Source: CAG-411 sp045124315
GTDB lineage: Bacteria; Bacillota; Clostridia; Lachnospirales; Lachnospiraceae
Length of the DNA: 31,746 nt
Direction: 5' to 3'
NCBI GenBank assembly: GCA_045124315.1
Contig: JBGVLO010000086.1
Location: forward strand, 1 to 31,746
The position numbers and the translations under genes were made by a program. Of the stretch, positions 14,358-21,002 are shown one piece after another. Under the pieces are notes generated by a model. It had not been told where the DNA came from. It saw only the letters and a program-made list of their open reading frames with translations, and did not search any database. Each line of letters opens with the position of its first letter. Position 1 is the stretch's first letter.

Positions 14358-16010
14358 ATGAGAACAATTCCGATGAAAGAAGATCTTGTAGTTGAATTTA
14401 AAAGTGATTTAAAAAAATATTCAGATACGGATTTAGTTGATGAAATTGTTGGTATGACAAATACAAAAGGTGGTACGATGTATTTAGGTGTTGAAGATGA
14501 CGGACAAATAACAGGTGTTCATCAAAAACACAAGGATGCAATTGGCGTTACAGCATTGATAGCAAATAGCACAGTGCCATCCGTTTCAGTGAGAGCAGAG
14601 ATTATTACAGAGGAAGAAAAAGAGGTTCTTAAAATTGAGATTCCGGTTAGTAGAACTGTTGTATCTACATCATCAGGGAAAATGCTAAGACGCCGATTAA
14701 AGGCTGATGGATCGCCAGAAGTAATACCGATGTATTCTTATGAAGTTGTAACTCGGTTATCCGAGTTAGCATTACTGGATTTTTCGGCAGGTCCTCTTGC
14801 CGGAGCAACAATTGAAGATCTTGATCCAAATCAAAGGGTACGATTAAGAAGCATGATACAGAATAAACCGGGAGGTGAAAAAAATCTTTTATGCTTGCAG
14901 GATGAAGAACTTGATAAGGCTCTTCGATTAACCACAGAGGTGGATGGAAAAGTATATCCTACTGTAACAGGAATGTTGCTAATAGGAAAAGAAAATCGTA
15001 TAGAAAAATTGATGCCTACAGTGAAAGCAACATTTCAAGTTTTAGAGGGGACAAAGGTAAGAGTGAATATGGAAACAAGTGGTCCGTTATTAGAAGTCTT
15101 TGAAAAATTTGAAACATATGTGGAAGCATGGAATCCAGAGCGTGAAATAGAGTATGGTTTGTTTAGAACAGCAATTCCTGAATTTGATAAAGCTGCTTTT
15201 CGTGAGGGATTGATTAATGCATTTTGTCATAGAGATTATACAATGTTAGGAACGGTGCGTGTATTAATTGATGATGAAGGTATGACAATTAGTAGTCCGG
15301 GCGGATTTATTGATGGAGTTACAGTGGACAATTTGCTGACGGTAGAACCACATGGGAAAAATCCTGCGTTAGCAGATGCTCTAAAGAGAATCGGCCTTGC
15401 AGAGAAAACCGGACGTGGTATTGATAGAATATATGAAGGTTCCATTATATATGGTAGACCATGGCCTGATTTTTCGGAGACAACGAGCAGTAATGTAAAG
15501 TTATTCATACAGAGAGCAAAAGCGGATGAAAAATTTACAAAGCTGATATCTGATGAACAGAATAGATTGGGAAAGCCGTTATCAATTTATTCATTGATAA
15601 TTCTTTCTCTTCTGAAAAATGAACGTAGAATAAATTTAGCAAGAATAGTGAACCTGACGCATTTGAGTGAGGGGAAAATTCGTAGTTCAATCGAAAATTT
15701 GATAGAGGACGGATTGGTTGAAGGAAGCGGAAATGGAAAATCTCGCACATATATGCTGTCAGGAAAAGTATATAAAGAGAGTAATCAGAGCATTCAGTAT
15801 GTTCGACAGACTGGTATTGAAAAAATTGCATATCCGGAAATGATTTTAAAACTTGCAAGAACGCAGGATGGAATCATTACAAAGCAAGATGTTGCAGAGT
15901 TTTTGATGATTACGCCGGTGCAAGCCTATAGTGAGATTAAGAGGCTGGTGGCAACTGGAAAGCTATATAAGTATTGTGGTGGAAAATATACAAAGTATAA
16001 AGTAAAGTGA
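14358..16010 (+). CDS. AlbA_2 / HATPase_c_4-type putative transcriptional regulator
   Basis: Residues 1-120 of this 550-residue protein match the Schlafen-like AlbA_2 domain (EDLVVEFKSDL, MTNTKGGTMYLGVEDDGQITGV). The middle carries the C-terminal ATPase-like region of the same family (INAFCHRDYTMLGTVRVLIDD, SPGGF, GKNPALADALKRIGLAEKTGRGIDRI). Two winged-helix-like segments follow at about 410-470 and 500-548. Proteins of this plan are usually annotated as RNA-binding or transcriptional regulators and often lie in variable regions, some near phage defence genes. The ATG follows AAGGGG by 8 bases. A phased repeat operator covers its promoter, which suggests self-regulation. The biological role is unknown. 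Confidence 0.82.
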   Translation: MRTIPMKEDLVVEFKSDLKKYSDTDLVDEIVGMTNTKGGTMYLGVEDDGQITGVHQKHKDAIGVTALIANSTVPSVSVRAEIITEEEKEVLKIEIPVSRTVVSTSSGKMLRRRLKADGSPEVIPMYSYEVVTRLSELALLDFSAGPLAGATIEDLDPNQRVRLRSMIQNKPGGEKNLLCLQDEELDKALRLTTEVDGKVYPTVTGMLLIGKENRIEKLMPTVKATFQVLEGTKVRVNMETSGPLLEVFEKFETYVEAWNPEREIEYGLFRTAIPEFDKAAFREGLINAFCHRDYTMLGTVRVLIDDEGMTISSPGGFIDGVTVDNLLTVEPHGKNPALADALKRIGLAEKTGRGIDRIYEGSIIYGRPWPDFSETTSSNVKLFIQRAKADEKFTKLISDEQNRLGKPLSIYSLIILSLLKNERRINLARIVNLTHLSEGKIRSSIENLIEDGLVEGSGNGKSRTYMLSGKVYKESNQSIQYVRQTGIEKIAYPEMILKLARTQDGIITKQDVAEFLMITPVQAYSEIKRLVATGKLYKYCGGKYTKYKVK

Positions 16011-16082
16011 TGTTTCGAAGCCCTGTTGTGGTTGAATTACCAAATAGAAGGCAAGCCCTTTGTCGTTATGAAGGAGGACGTT

Positions 16083-16628
16083 ATGAGTCAAAGTTGGAGT
16101 AGCAAAAGAAAAAAACTTGAGGATGAATTTTTGTGCAAAGCTTTAAGGGGAAGAGTGCAATATTTTTTTACAATTTATCATGGGGCTCCTGACGAAGCAG
16201 GGCGATTTGCTGTTAGAGTAGATGGAAAAGAGCTTTGGCAGGCACACGCGTATAATGAGGGTACATATGACCGAATTGCGAACGAAATCAAGGGTGAGCA
16301 AGGTATCCCGAACCGACAATGGGATGGAAAACAAATTGTTCATGATAGAGAAAACAGAGAAGCAGAAGATTTGGCAGTGCAGATAGCCAATGGTAGAGGG
16401 ATTGCATCAACATGGGACGTTTTAGGTGCAATTGAAGAATACCTAAATATGAGCATTCAAGATGCCCTTCATTCTGATAATGCGATTATTCGAATGTTTG
16501 CGATTCTAGATAGAAGAGTTGGAAAAAGAACATTGTTATCTGTTCAAGGAGAGTATAGTAACAGTGAAGAATGGTTGAAAGAATTCTATGAGTTAAGAAT
16601 ACAAGCGGAAGGATTATGTAATACTTGA
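16083..16628 (+). CDS. SF0329-like hypothetical protein
   Basis: This 181-residue soluble protein starts SQSWSSKRKKLEDEFLCKAL after the Met and contains LRGRVQYFFTIYHGAPDEAGR and RFAVRVDGKELW. From memory this resembles the SF0329 family, a conserved group without known activity; I am moderately sure of that match. The second half (WDVLGAIEEYLNMSIQDALHSDNAIIRMFAILDRRVGKRTL) looks like a small helical domain. ATG 16083 follows AAGGAGG by five bases; ATG 16068 is the alternative but lies upstream of that ribosome site. The gene follows the AlbA_2 gene by 72 bases in the same direction and may share its transcript. Confidence 0.65.
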   Translation: MSQSWSSKRKKLEDEFLCKALRGRVQYFFTIYHGAPDEAGRFAVRVDGKELWQAHAYNEGTYDRIANEIKGEQGIPNRQWDGKQIVHDRENREAEDLAVQIANGRGIASTWDVLGAIEEYLNMSIQDALHSDNAIIRMFAILDRRVGKRTLLSVQGEYSNSEEWLKEFYELRIQAEGLCNT

Positions 16629-16739
16629 TTTGGGTTGTAAATTTCTACTTGGAGTATTGGAGGCAAATGGAGTACAGTAGGTTTTTTAACTGAGTTACAT
16701 AATAAATTAGTATCATACGTTTTGGAGTGTTTGGAAAAG

Positions 16740-17276
16740 ATGAAAAAAAGATATAAAGTATGGATTGTTATTGGAGTAATTTTTGGATTGTTAGCAGGGT
16801 GGTATCTTTATGCATCAAATTTACCATCAGCCTCATGTGATGAAAATATGTTATTAGATCATGAAAAAGAATACACATTACTTGCAAAAACTTGTTATGA
16901 AGATTATAAAGAGCATAAAAATGGTGAATATAATATTTATTTTATAAATAAGAATGATAAAACAATAGATAGACTAAATAGGGATCATAATGAAAAGGAA
17001 TATTTAAATAAAGATGATGATGTGAAGGATGCAATAGATGTAGTATGTGGTACGTTTTCGCTGGAAAAGCAACCTCTTGAATACATAAATGTATATAATA
17101 ATTTTGTTTCGTTTGAAACATTAACATCAGGCGTATCAATGGTATATTCTGTGGATGGTTCAAAACCAAAATATATATCAACACCTGATGAAACTTATGA
17201 TGGAAAAGTATATACAAAAAAATTAACAGGAAATTGGTATTTTGTATGTAAAACAATGGATATGCGTTTCAATTGA
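16740..17276 (+). CDS. Membrane-anchored hypothetical protein
   Basis: This 178-residue protein begins MKKRYKVW and then has one hydrophobic segment at about residues 7-27, followed by a polar domain rich in Asn, Asp, Lys and Tyr. This is the shape of a signal-anchored extracytoplasmic protein. No lipobox is clear and no family is recognised. ATG 16740 follows a weak GGAAAAG; TTG 16722 is an alternative but has no better ribosome site. Base composition is more AT-rich than the pfl or gat genes, which fits an accessory origin. The upstream gap 16629-16739 shows no clear promoter. Confidence 0.6.
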   Translation: MKKRYKVWIVIGVIFGLLAGWYLYASNLPSASCDENMLLDHEKEYTLLAKTCYEDYKEHKNGEYNIYFINKNDKTIDRLNRDHNEKEYLNKDDDVKDAIDVVCGTFSLEKQPLEYINVYNNFVSFETLTSGVSMVYSVDGSKPKYISTPDETYDGKVYTKKLTGNWYFVCKTMDMRFN

Positions 17277-17358
17277 TGCTGTTTCCAAATACCTCATATA
17301 GTTGTGAAATATATCTAATTTCAATAAAAGGTTAAAAATTTAATGTCAATTTAATGAA

Positions 17359-17406
17359 AAAAGCACTGTCTTTCGGATAAAATAGTATTTGAAAGGGAGT
17401 GCTTTT
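17359..17406 (+). terminator. Hairpin between the membrane protein and the Fic remnant
   Basis: AAAAGCACT and TCTTTC (17359-17374) pair with GAAAGG and AGTGCTTTT (17391-17406) with two mismatched positions in total. The loop is AT-rich and the right arm ends in Ts. It may be the terminator of the gene ending at 17276. Confidence 0.5.
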
Positions 17407-17408
17407 CT

Positions 17409-17555
17409 ATGATAAAAGTTACATTGCCCAAAGAGATATAAAAATATATTACATAGATGGATAGAAAAGGGTGTATCAAAGGAGATGATCATCCATTGAT
17501 AGTGGCTGTCGTAGTTCATTATCAACTGGTTACAATACATCCATTTGAAGAGTAG
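17409..17555 (+). pseudogene. Degenerate Fic-domain fragment
   Basis: Translation from ATG 17409 gives MIKVTLPKEI, then a stop, KYIT, a second stop, and after a short stretch DDHPLIVAVVVHYQLVTIHPFEE followed by TAG at 17553-17555 (written here as HPLIVAVVVHYQ and LVTIHPFEE). HPLI...HYQ..TIHPFE is the segment that ends in the catalytic HPFxxGNGR motif of Fic AMP-transferases, but the GNGR part is absent. Residues RWIEKGV fit the family in a neighbouring frame, suggesting an additional frameshift. It is read as the decayed remnant of a Fic gene. It sits directly in front of the coiled-coil gene. Confidence 0.6.
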
Positions 17556-17569
17556 AAAGGGATAAAAGT

Positions 17570-18547
17570 ATGAAAAATTATGTAGGAGAATTAAAAAAAT
17601 TACAGGTTAAGATTGTAGAGAAAGAGAAAAAAGGTAGAGAAATTGATGAGCTGGAGACAAAGAGACAGGAATTGTATTTGGTAATTGATCAGCTTGAAAA
17701 AACAAACAATAAGAAAAAAGAAAAAGTGGAAAAACTGGAACAACCAGGTATTACAAAGTTTTTTGCATCTTTTGGAAATCTTGACGAAAAGCTAAGTAAG
17801 GAGAAAATGGAGTCTGCCAATGCATTAAAACAATATGAGGAAGCGAAGAAAGAACTTGAGAATATAGAAAAGGAACTTACAGAATACAAAGCAGATATTG
17901 AAGATATTAACAATTGTCGGAGAAAATATAAGGAACTTCTGGAAGAACAAAAGGCGTATATTATGGACGAAAAACCTGAAATTGCAGCCCAAATTTCTGG
18001 CTTTGATGATGATATAACAAGTTGTGATAAGCTGATAAGAAAAATAGATGAAGTGATAGGTATCGGATATGATGCCATGAAATATGTGAATAAAATTGCA
18101 ATTGCAACAGAGAAGGGGGCAATTGGGAATATTGGTGATACATTTGCGGAGCTATCCAATGCAGAAAACTGGGCAAATGCAGAATTATTCAATGATGCAG
18201 GGATTGCAGATAACTATGAGAGAAAGAATCATAAGAATAAAACAAAAGATAACTTAAGAATGCTTCAGGCTGTGGTTGAAAAGCTGCAGGAAAAAATCAA
18301 AGAGTTAGAGAATGTGCAGGAAGTATGTAAGGCGGGGTGTAAGAAAGCTGTTGAAGCGAAAGATTGGTTTGCTTGTTTGAATGAAAATTATCAAAAGTAT
18401 AATCGTGAGGTAATTTCTGTGAAGCAAATGGAAGAAATGAAACAGTGGCTTTCGAGCCTAAATGAGAAGCTTGTCACAAATCGAAGTAATCTTGTTTCTA
18501 GAAAAAACGAATTAAGCAAGAAAAAAGAAGGAATTTTATTGAGTTAA
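17570..18547 (+). CDS. Coiled-coil hypothetical protein
   Basis: This 325-residue protein is mostly charged heptad-like sequence. Residues 1-60 and about 78-130 (ALKQYEEAKKELENIEKEL) and 225-325 are strong coiled-coil candidates. A less charged middle part (about 150-215) includes EVIGIGYDAMKYVNKIAIAT and a small Ala/Asn-rich segment. No membrane segment, signal peptide or nucleotide motif is seen, so it should be a cytosolic structural or partner protein. The ATG follows AAAGGGATAAAAGT. It follows a Fic remnant and precedes the tRNA-Glu promoter. Function unknown. Confidence 0.7.
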   Translation: MKNYVGELKKLQVKIVEKEKKGREIDELETKRQELYLVIDQLEKTNNKKKEKVEKLEQPGITKFFASFGNLDEKLSKEKMESANALKQYEEAKKELENIEKELTEYKADIEDINNCRRKYKELLEEQKAYIMDEKPEIAAQISGFDDDITSCDKLIRKIDEVIGIGYDAMKYVNKIAIATEKGAIGNIGDTFAELSNAENWANAELFNDAGIADNYERKNHKNKTKDNLRMLQAVVEKLQEKIKELENVQEVCKAGCKKAVEAKDWFACLNENYQKYNREVISVKQMEEMKQWLSSLNEKLVTNRSNLVSRKNELSKKKEGILLS

Positions 18548-18631
18548 AAGAAATTGATTTCCTTTTTTAATGAGAAAGGCAAGAGGAAGGAATAAACTGT
18601 AACGAAAAATTGCAAAAAAATAAAAAAGTAC

Positions 18632-18660
18632 TTGCAATTATAGAAAGTATATGATAGAAT
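18632..18660 (+). promoter_or_regulatory. Promoter of tRNA-Glu
   Basis: TTGCAA (18632-18637) and TAGAAT (18655-18660) are 17 bases apart. Transcription would start near 18667, just before the tRNA. Confidence 0.75.
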
Positions 18661-18673
18661 AATCCTTGCTTGA

Positions 18674-18745
18674 GGCTCGTTGGTCAAGCGGCTAAGACGC
18701 CGCCCTCTCACGGCGGAAACAGGGGTTCGATTCCCCTACGAGCTG
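18674..18745 (+). tRNA. tRNA-Glu (anticodon CTC)
   Basis: The acceptor stem GGCTCGT pairs with ACGAGCT (one G-U pair), the D stem is GTC/GAC, the anticodon stem is CCGCC/GGCGG with anticodon CTC at 18707-18709 reading GAG, and the T arm is AGGGG-TTCGATT-CCCCT. The discriminator is G, and the next three bases are CTA rather than CCA, so the CCA end must be added after transcription. Confidence 0.95.
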
Positions 18746-18755
18746 CTAAAGTTTG

Positions 18756-18787
18756 AAGACAACTTCTGAATGGAAGTTGTCTTTTTT
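18756..18787 (+). terminator. Terminator after tRNA-Glu
   Basis: AAGACAACTTC (18756-18766) pairs perfectly with GAAGTTGTCTT (18773-18783) and is followed by more Ts. Confidence 0.9.
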
Positions 18788-18842
18788 CGTTTCTATGACG
18801 ATACCCGGTAGGTAATTTAAGAGGAGAAAGGAAGAAACAGAA

Positions 18843-19457
18843 ATGATGGGAAAAACACATAGTGCAGTTGGGGTGGCTAGTGCATTGGCCGTAAATATGA
18901 TATTGTCAAAGGGAGAACCTTCTGTACTGGGAATTGTATCAGCAGTGGCAGTGGGAAGTATTGGTGCTTTGCTTCCGGATATTGATGTATCCCGAAGCAA
19001 AAGCCACAATAAAGTAGAAAAGATAATTACTGCGTTGATCGTTACGATAATTGGACTAGGTGCGATTGACTGGTTGTTTTCGGTGGGATTGCTAAATAAG
19101 ATTATGAGAGTATCCAGTCAGTATAGTGCCATATCAGGCTTACTGTTACTGATTGGAATTTGTGGGTTTGGAATGCGAACCAAACATCGAACCTTTATGC
19201 ATTCTTTATTGGGATTGTTCCTGACATCGGTCTGTGTATATATGATCGCACCGTTTTTTGTTCCATATTTTGTCGCAGGTTTTTTATCCCATGTTGGTAT
19301 TGATCTGCTAAATAGAAGGCATGTGCATATGTTGTATCCGATACATGGAAAGGGAATCTGTTTTGGTTGTTGCGGGTCGAATGGTACAGTGAACCGGGTG
19401 CTAGGATTGTCTGGAACGGCTTTGTCGATTCTGCTAATTGTAGTTCATATTTTGTAG
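18843..19457 (+). CDS. YdjM-like membrane-bound metal-dependent hydrolase
   Basis: This 204-residue membrane protein resembles the YdjM/LexA-regulated putative metal-dependent hydrolase family (PF04307 type). The start KTHSAVGVASALA carries the conserved early His, followed by GALLPDIDVSRSKSHNK, the conserved PDID and HNK motif, and TFMHSLLGL, which carries a further His in the second half. Four or five hydrophobic segments are present. The ATG at 18843 is followed directly by a second in-frame ATG at 18846; either could be used, with GGAGAAAGG upstream. It follows the tRNA terminator and is convergent with metY. The substrate is unknown. Confidence 0.8.
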   Translation: MMGKTHSAVGVASALAVNMILSKGEPSVLGIVSAVAVGSIGALLPDIDVSRSKSHNKVEKIITALIVTIIGLGAIDWLFSVGLLNKIMRVSSQYSAISGLLLLIGICGFGMRTKHRTFMHSLLGLFLTSVCVYMIAPFFVPYFVAGFLSHVGIDLLNRRHVHMLYPIHGKGICFGCCGSNGTVNRVLGLSGTALSILLIVVHIL

Positions 19458-19530
19458 CAACGGTTTGGGATATATGGGGTGTTGTTCCTTGTATGATAAG
19501 GGAAGCAATTATTTGGTTTTCAATAATGTA

Positions 19531-19626
19531 AAAGGACTGGCACGCTAAGATAGTTTTTACAAATAATATAGATGTTTATTAAAGTATTCTATCGTTTGTT
19601 GCTCATCTTAGTGTGACAGTCCCTTT
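19531..19626. terminator. Long inverted repeat in a convergent gap, second copy type
   Basis: The left arm 19531-19551 pairs with 19605-19626 (three mismatches and one unpaired base) around a 53-base AT-rich loop, and TTTTTAT follows on the plus strand. It lies between the YdjM-like gene and metY, which point at each other, so it could end both transcripts. The right arm CTTAGTGTGACAGTCCC matches the arm at 1981-1996. Confidence 0.7.
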
Positions 19627-19663
19627 TTATTTTTTATAATAATTCATCCAAAGTGACGGATAA

Positions 19664-19679
19664 ATGTCATTTACTTAAG
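19664..19679. repeat. Solo copy of the ATGTCATTTACTTAAG motif
   Basis: These 16 bases equal the inner inverted repeat of the 254-bp element at 9290-9543 (9316-9331 and complement of 9511-9526). Here the motif is single and ends 13 bases from the metY stop, so it may be a decayed or partial copy. Confidence 0.6.
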
Positions 19680-19692
19680 TTTCAGCACTTAA

Positions 19693-20979
19693 TTATTGAA
19701 TTGCCTGTAATGCCTGTGATAAATCTGCAATCAGATCGTTCTTATCTTCTAATCCACAGGAAATACGAACCAAACCGGCTGGAACACCAGCTTCAATCAA
19801 TTGTTCATCTGTCATCTGGCGATGAGTAGAAGTAGCTGGGTTTAAACAGCAGGTTCTGGCATCTGCTACATGTGTCTCAATTGCTGCTAATTTTAATTCC
19901 TTCATAAATGCTTCTGCTGCAGCACGTCCACCCTTTAGTTCAAAGGATACCACACCACATCCGCCATTTGGCATATATTTTTTTGCAGTCTCATAGTACT
20001 TGTTGCTTGGAAGACCAGGATAGTTTACATAAGCAACCTGTGGCTGCTGCTCTAAGAATTGTGCAACTGCAAGGCCGTTCTCTACATGACGAGGCATTCT
20101 CACATGAAGAGACTCTAACCCAAGGTTCAAAATAAATGCGTGTTGAGGAGACTGGATGCATCCAAGGTCACGCATGAGCTGAACGGTACATTTTGTGATG
20201 AAAGCGCCACCCTGACCAAAACGTTCTGCATAAGTAACACCGTGATAAGAATCATCTGGTTTACAAAGACTCGGATACTTATCCGCGTAAGCCATCCAGT
20301 TGAAGTTACCAGAGTCAACAATGGCACCACCCACTGCAGCACCGTGTCCATCCATGTACTTGGTAGTAGAGTGCGTCACGATATCGGCTCCCCATTTGAT
20401 TGGCTGACAGTTTACAGGTGTTGGGAATGTATTATCTACGATCAATGGAACTCCCTGTGCATGAGCTACTTTCGCAAACTTTTCAATATCCAGAACGGTC
20501 AGAGCAGGGTTGGCAATGGACTCACCAAACATCGCTCTTGTGTTTTCTTTAAAGCAGGAATGTAATTCTTCTTCGCTGGCATCTGGTGATACGAAAGTAA
20601 CTTCGATTCCCATTTTTGCCATAGTAACAGCTAGCAAATTGTAGGTTCCTCCATAAATAGAAGAAGATGCTACAATGTGACTACCTGCTTCACAGATATT
20701 AAAGATTGCAAAAAAGTTTGCAGCCTGTCCCGAAGAAGTAAGCATTGCAGCCGTTCCACCTTCCAACTCTGCAATTTTAGCGGCTACATGATCATTGGTA
20801 GGATTTTGCAGACGAGTGTAGAAATACCCTTCTGCTTCCAGATCAAATAATTTTCCCATTGCCTCGCTTGTTTCATACTTAAAAGTGGTAGACTGTACGA
20901 TCGGAATTTGGCGAGGTTCTCCATTGCCCGGTGTATAACCTGCTTGTACACATTTGGTATTGATTGAATAATTTGACAT
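19693..20979 (-). CDS. metY: O-acetylhomoserine sulfhydrylase
   Basis: This 428-residue PLP enzyme of the Cys/Met-metabolism family should make homocysteine from O-acetylhomoserine and sulfide (direct sulfhydrylation) in methionine synthesis; cysteine synthesis from O-acetylserine is a possible side activity. Supporting motifs are YFYTRLQNPTNDHVAAKIAE (with the phosphate-binding Tyr and Arg), TSSGQAANFF, DNTFPTPVNCQP and the PLP lysine K207 in THSTTKYMDGHG. The length of about 430, with the insertions typical of MetY, separates it from the shorter MetB and MetC. The ribosome site is AAAGGAAG. It begins only 23 bases after the stop of the topoisomerase A gene, so it may be read from that operon; no S-box or T-box is visible in the gap. 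Confidence 0.93.
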   Translation of the reverse strand: MSNYSINTKCVQAGYTPGNGEPRQIPIVQSTTFKYETSEAMGKLFDLEAEGYFYTRLQNPTNDHVAAKIAELEGGTAAMLTSSGQAANFFAIFNICEAGSHIVASSSIYGGTYNLLAVTMAKMGIEVTFVSPDASEEELHSCFKENTRAMFGESIANPALTVLDIEKFAKVAHAQGVPLIVDNTFPTPVNCQPIKWGADIVTHSTTKYMDGHGAAVGGAIVDSGNFNWMAYADKYPSLCKPDDSYHGVTYAERFGQGGAFITKCTVQLMRDLGCIQSPQHAFILNLGLESLHVRMPRHVENGLAVAQFLEQQPQVAYVNYPGLPSNKYYETAKKYMPNGGCGVVSFELKGGRAAAEAFMKELKLAAIETHVADARTCCLNPATSTHRQMTDEQLIEAGVPAGLVRISCGLEDKNDLIADLSQALQAIQ

Positions 20980-21002
20980 AATTCGTATTCTTCCTTTCTT
21001 AC

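Noticed and set aside
14358..18745. Integrated element using tRNA-Glu as attachment site
   Set aside because: No integrase, no direct repeat of the tRNA 3' end and no phage structural genes were seen.
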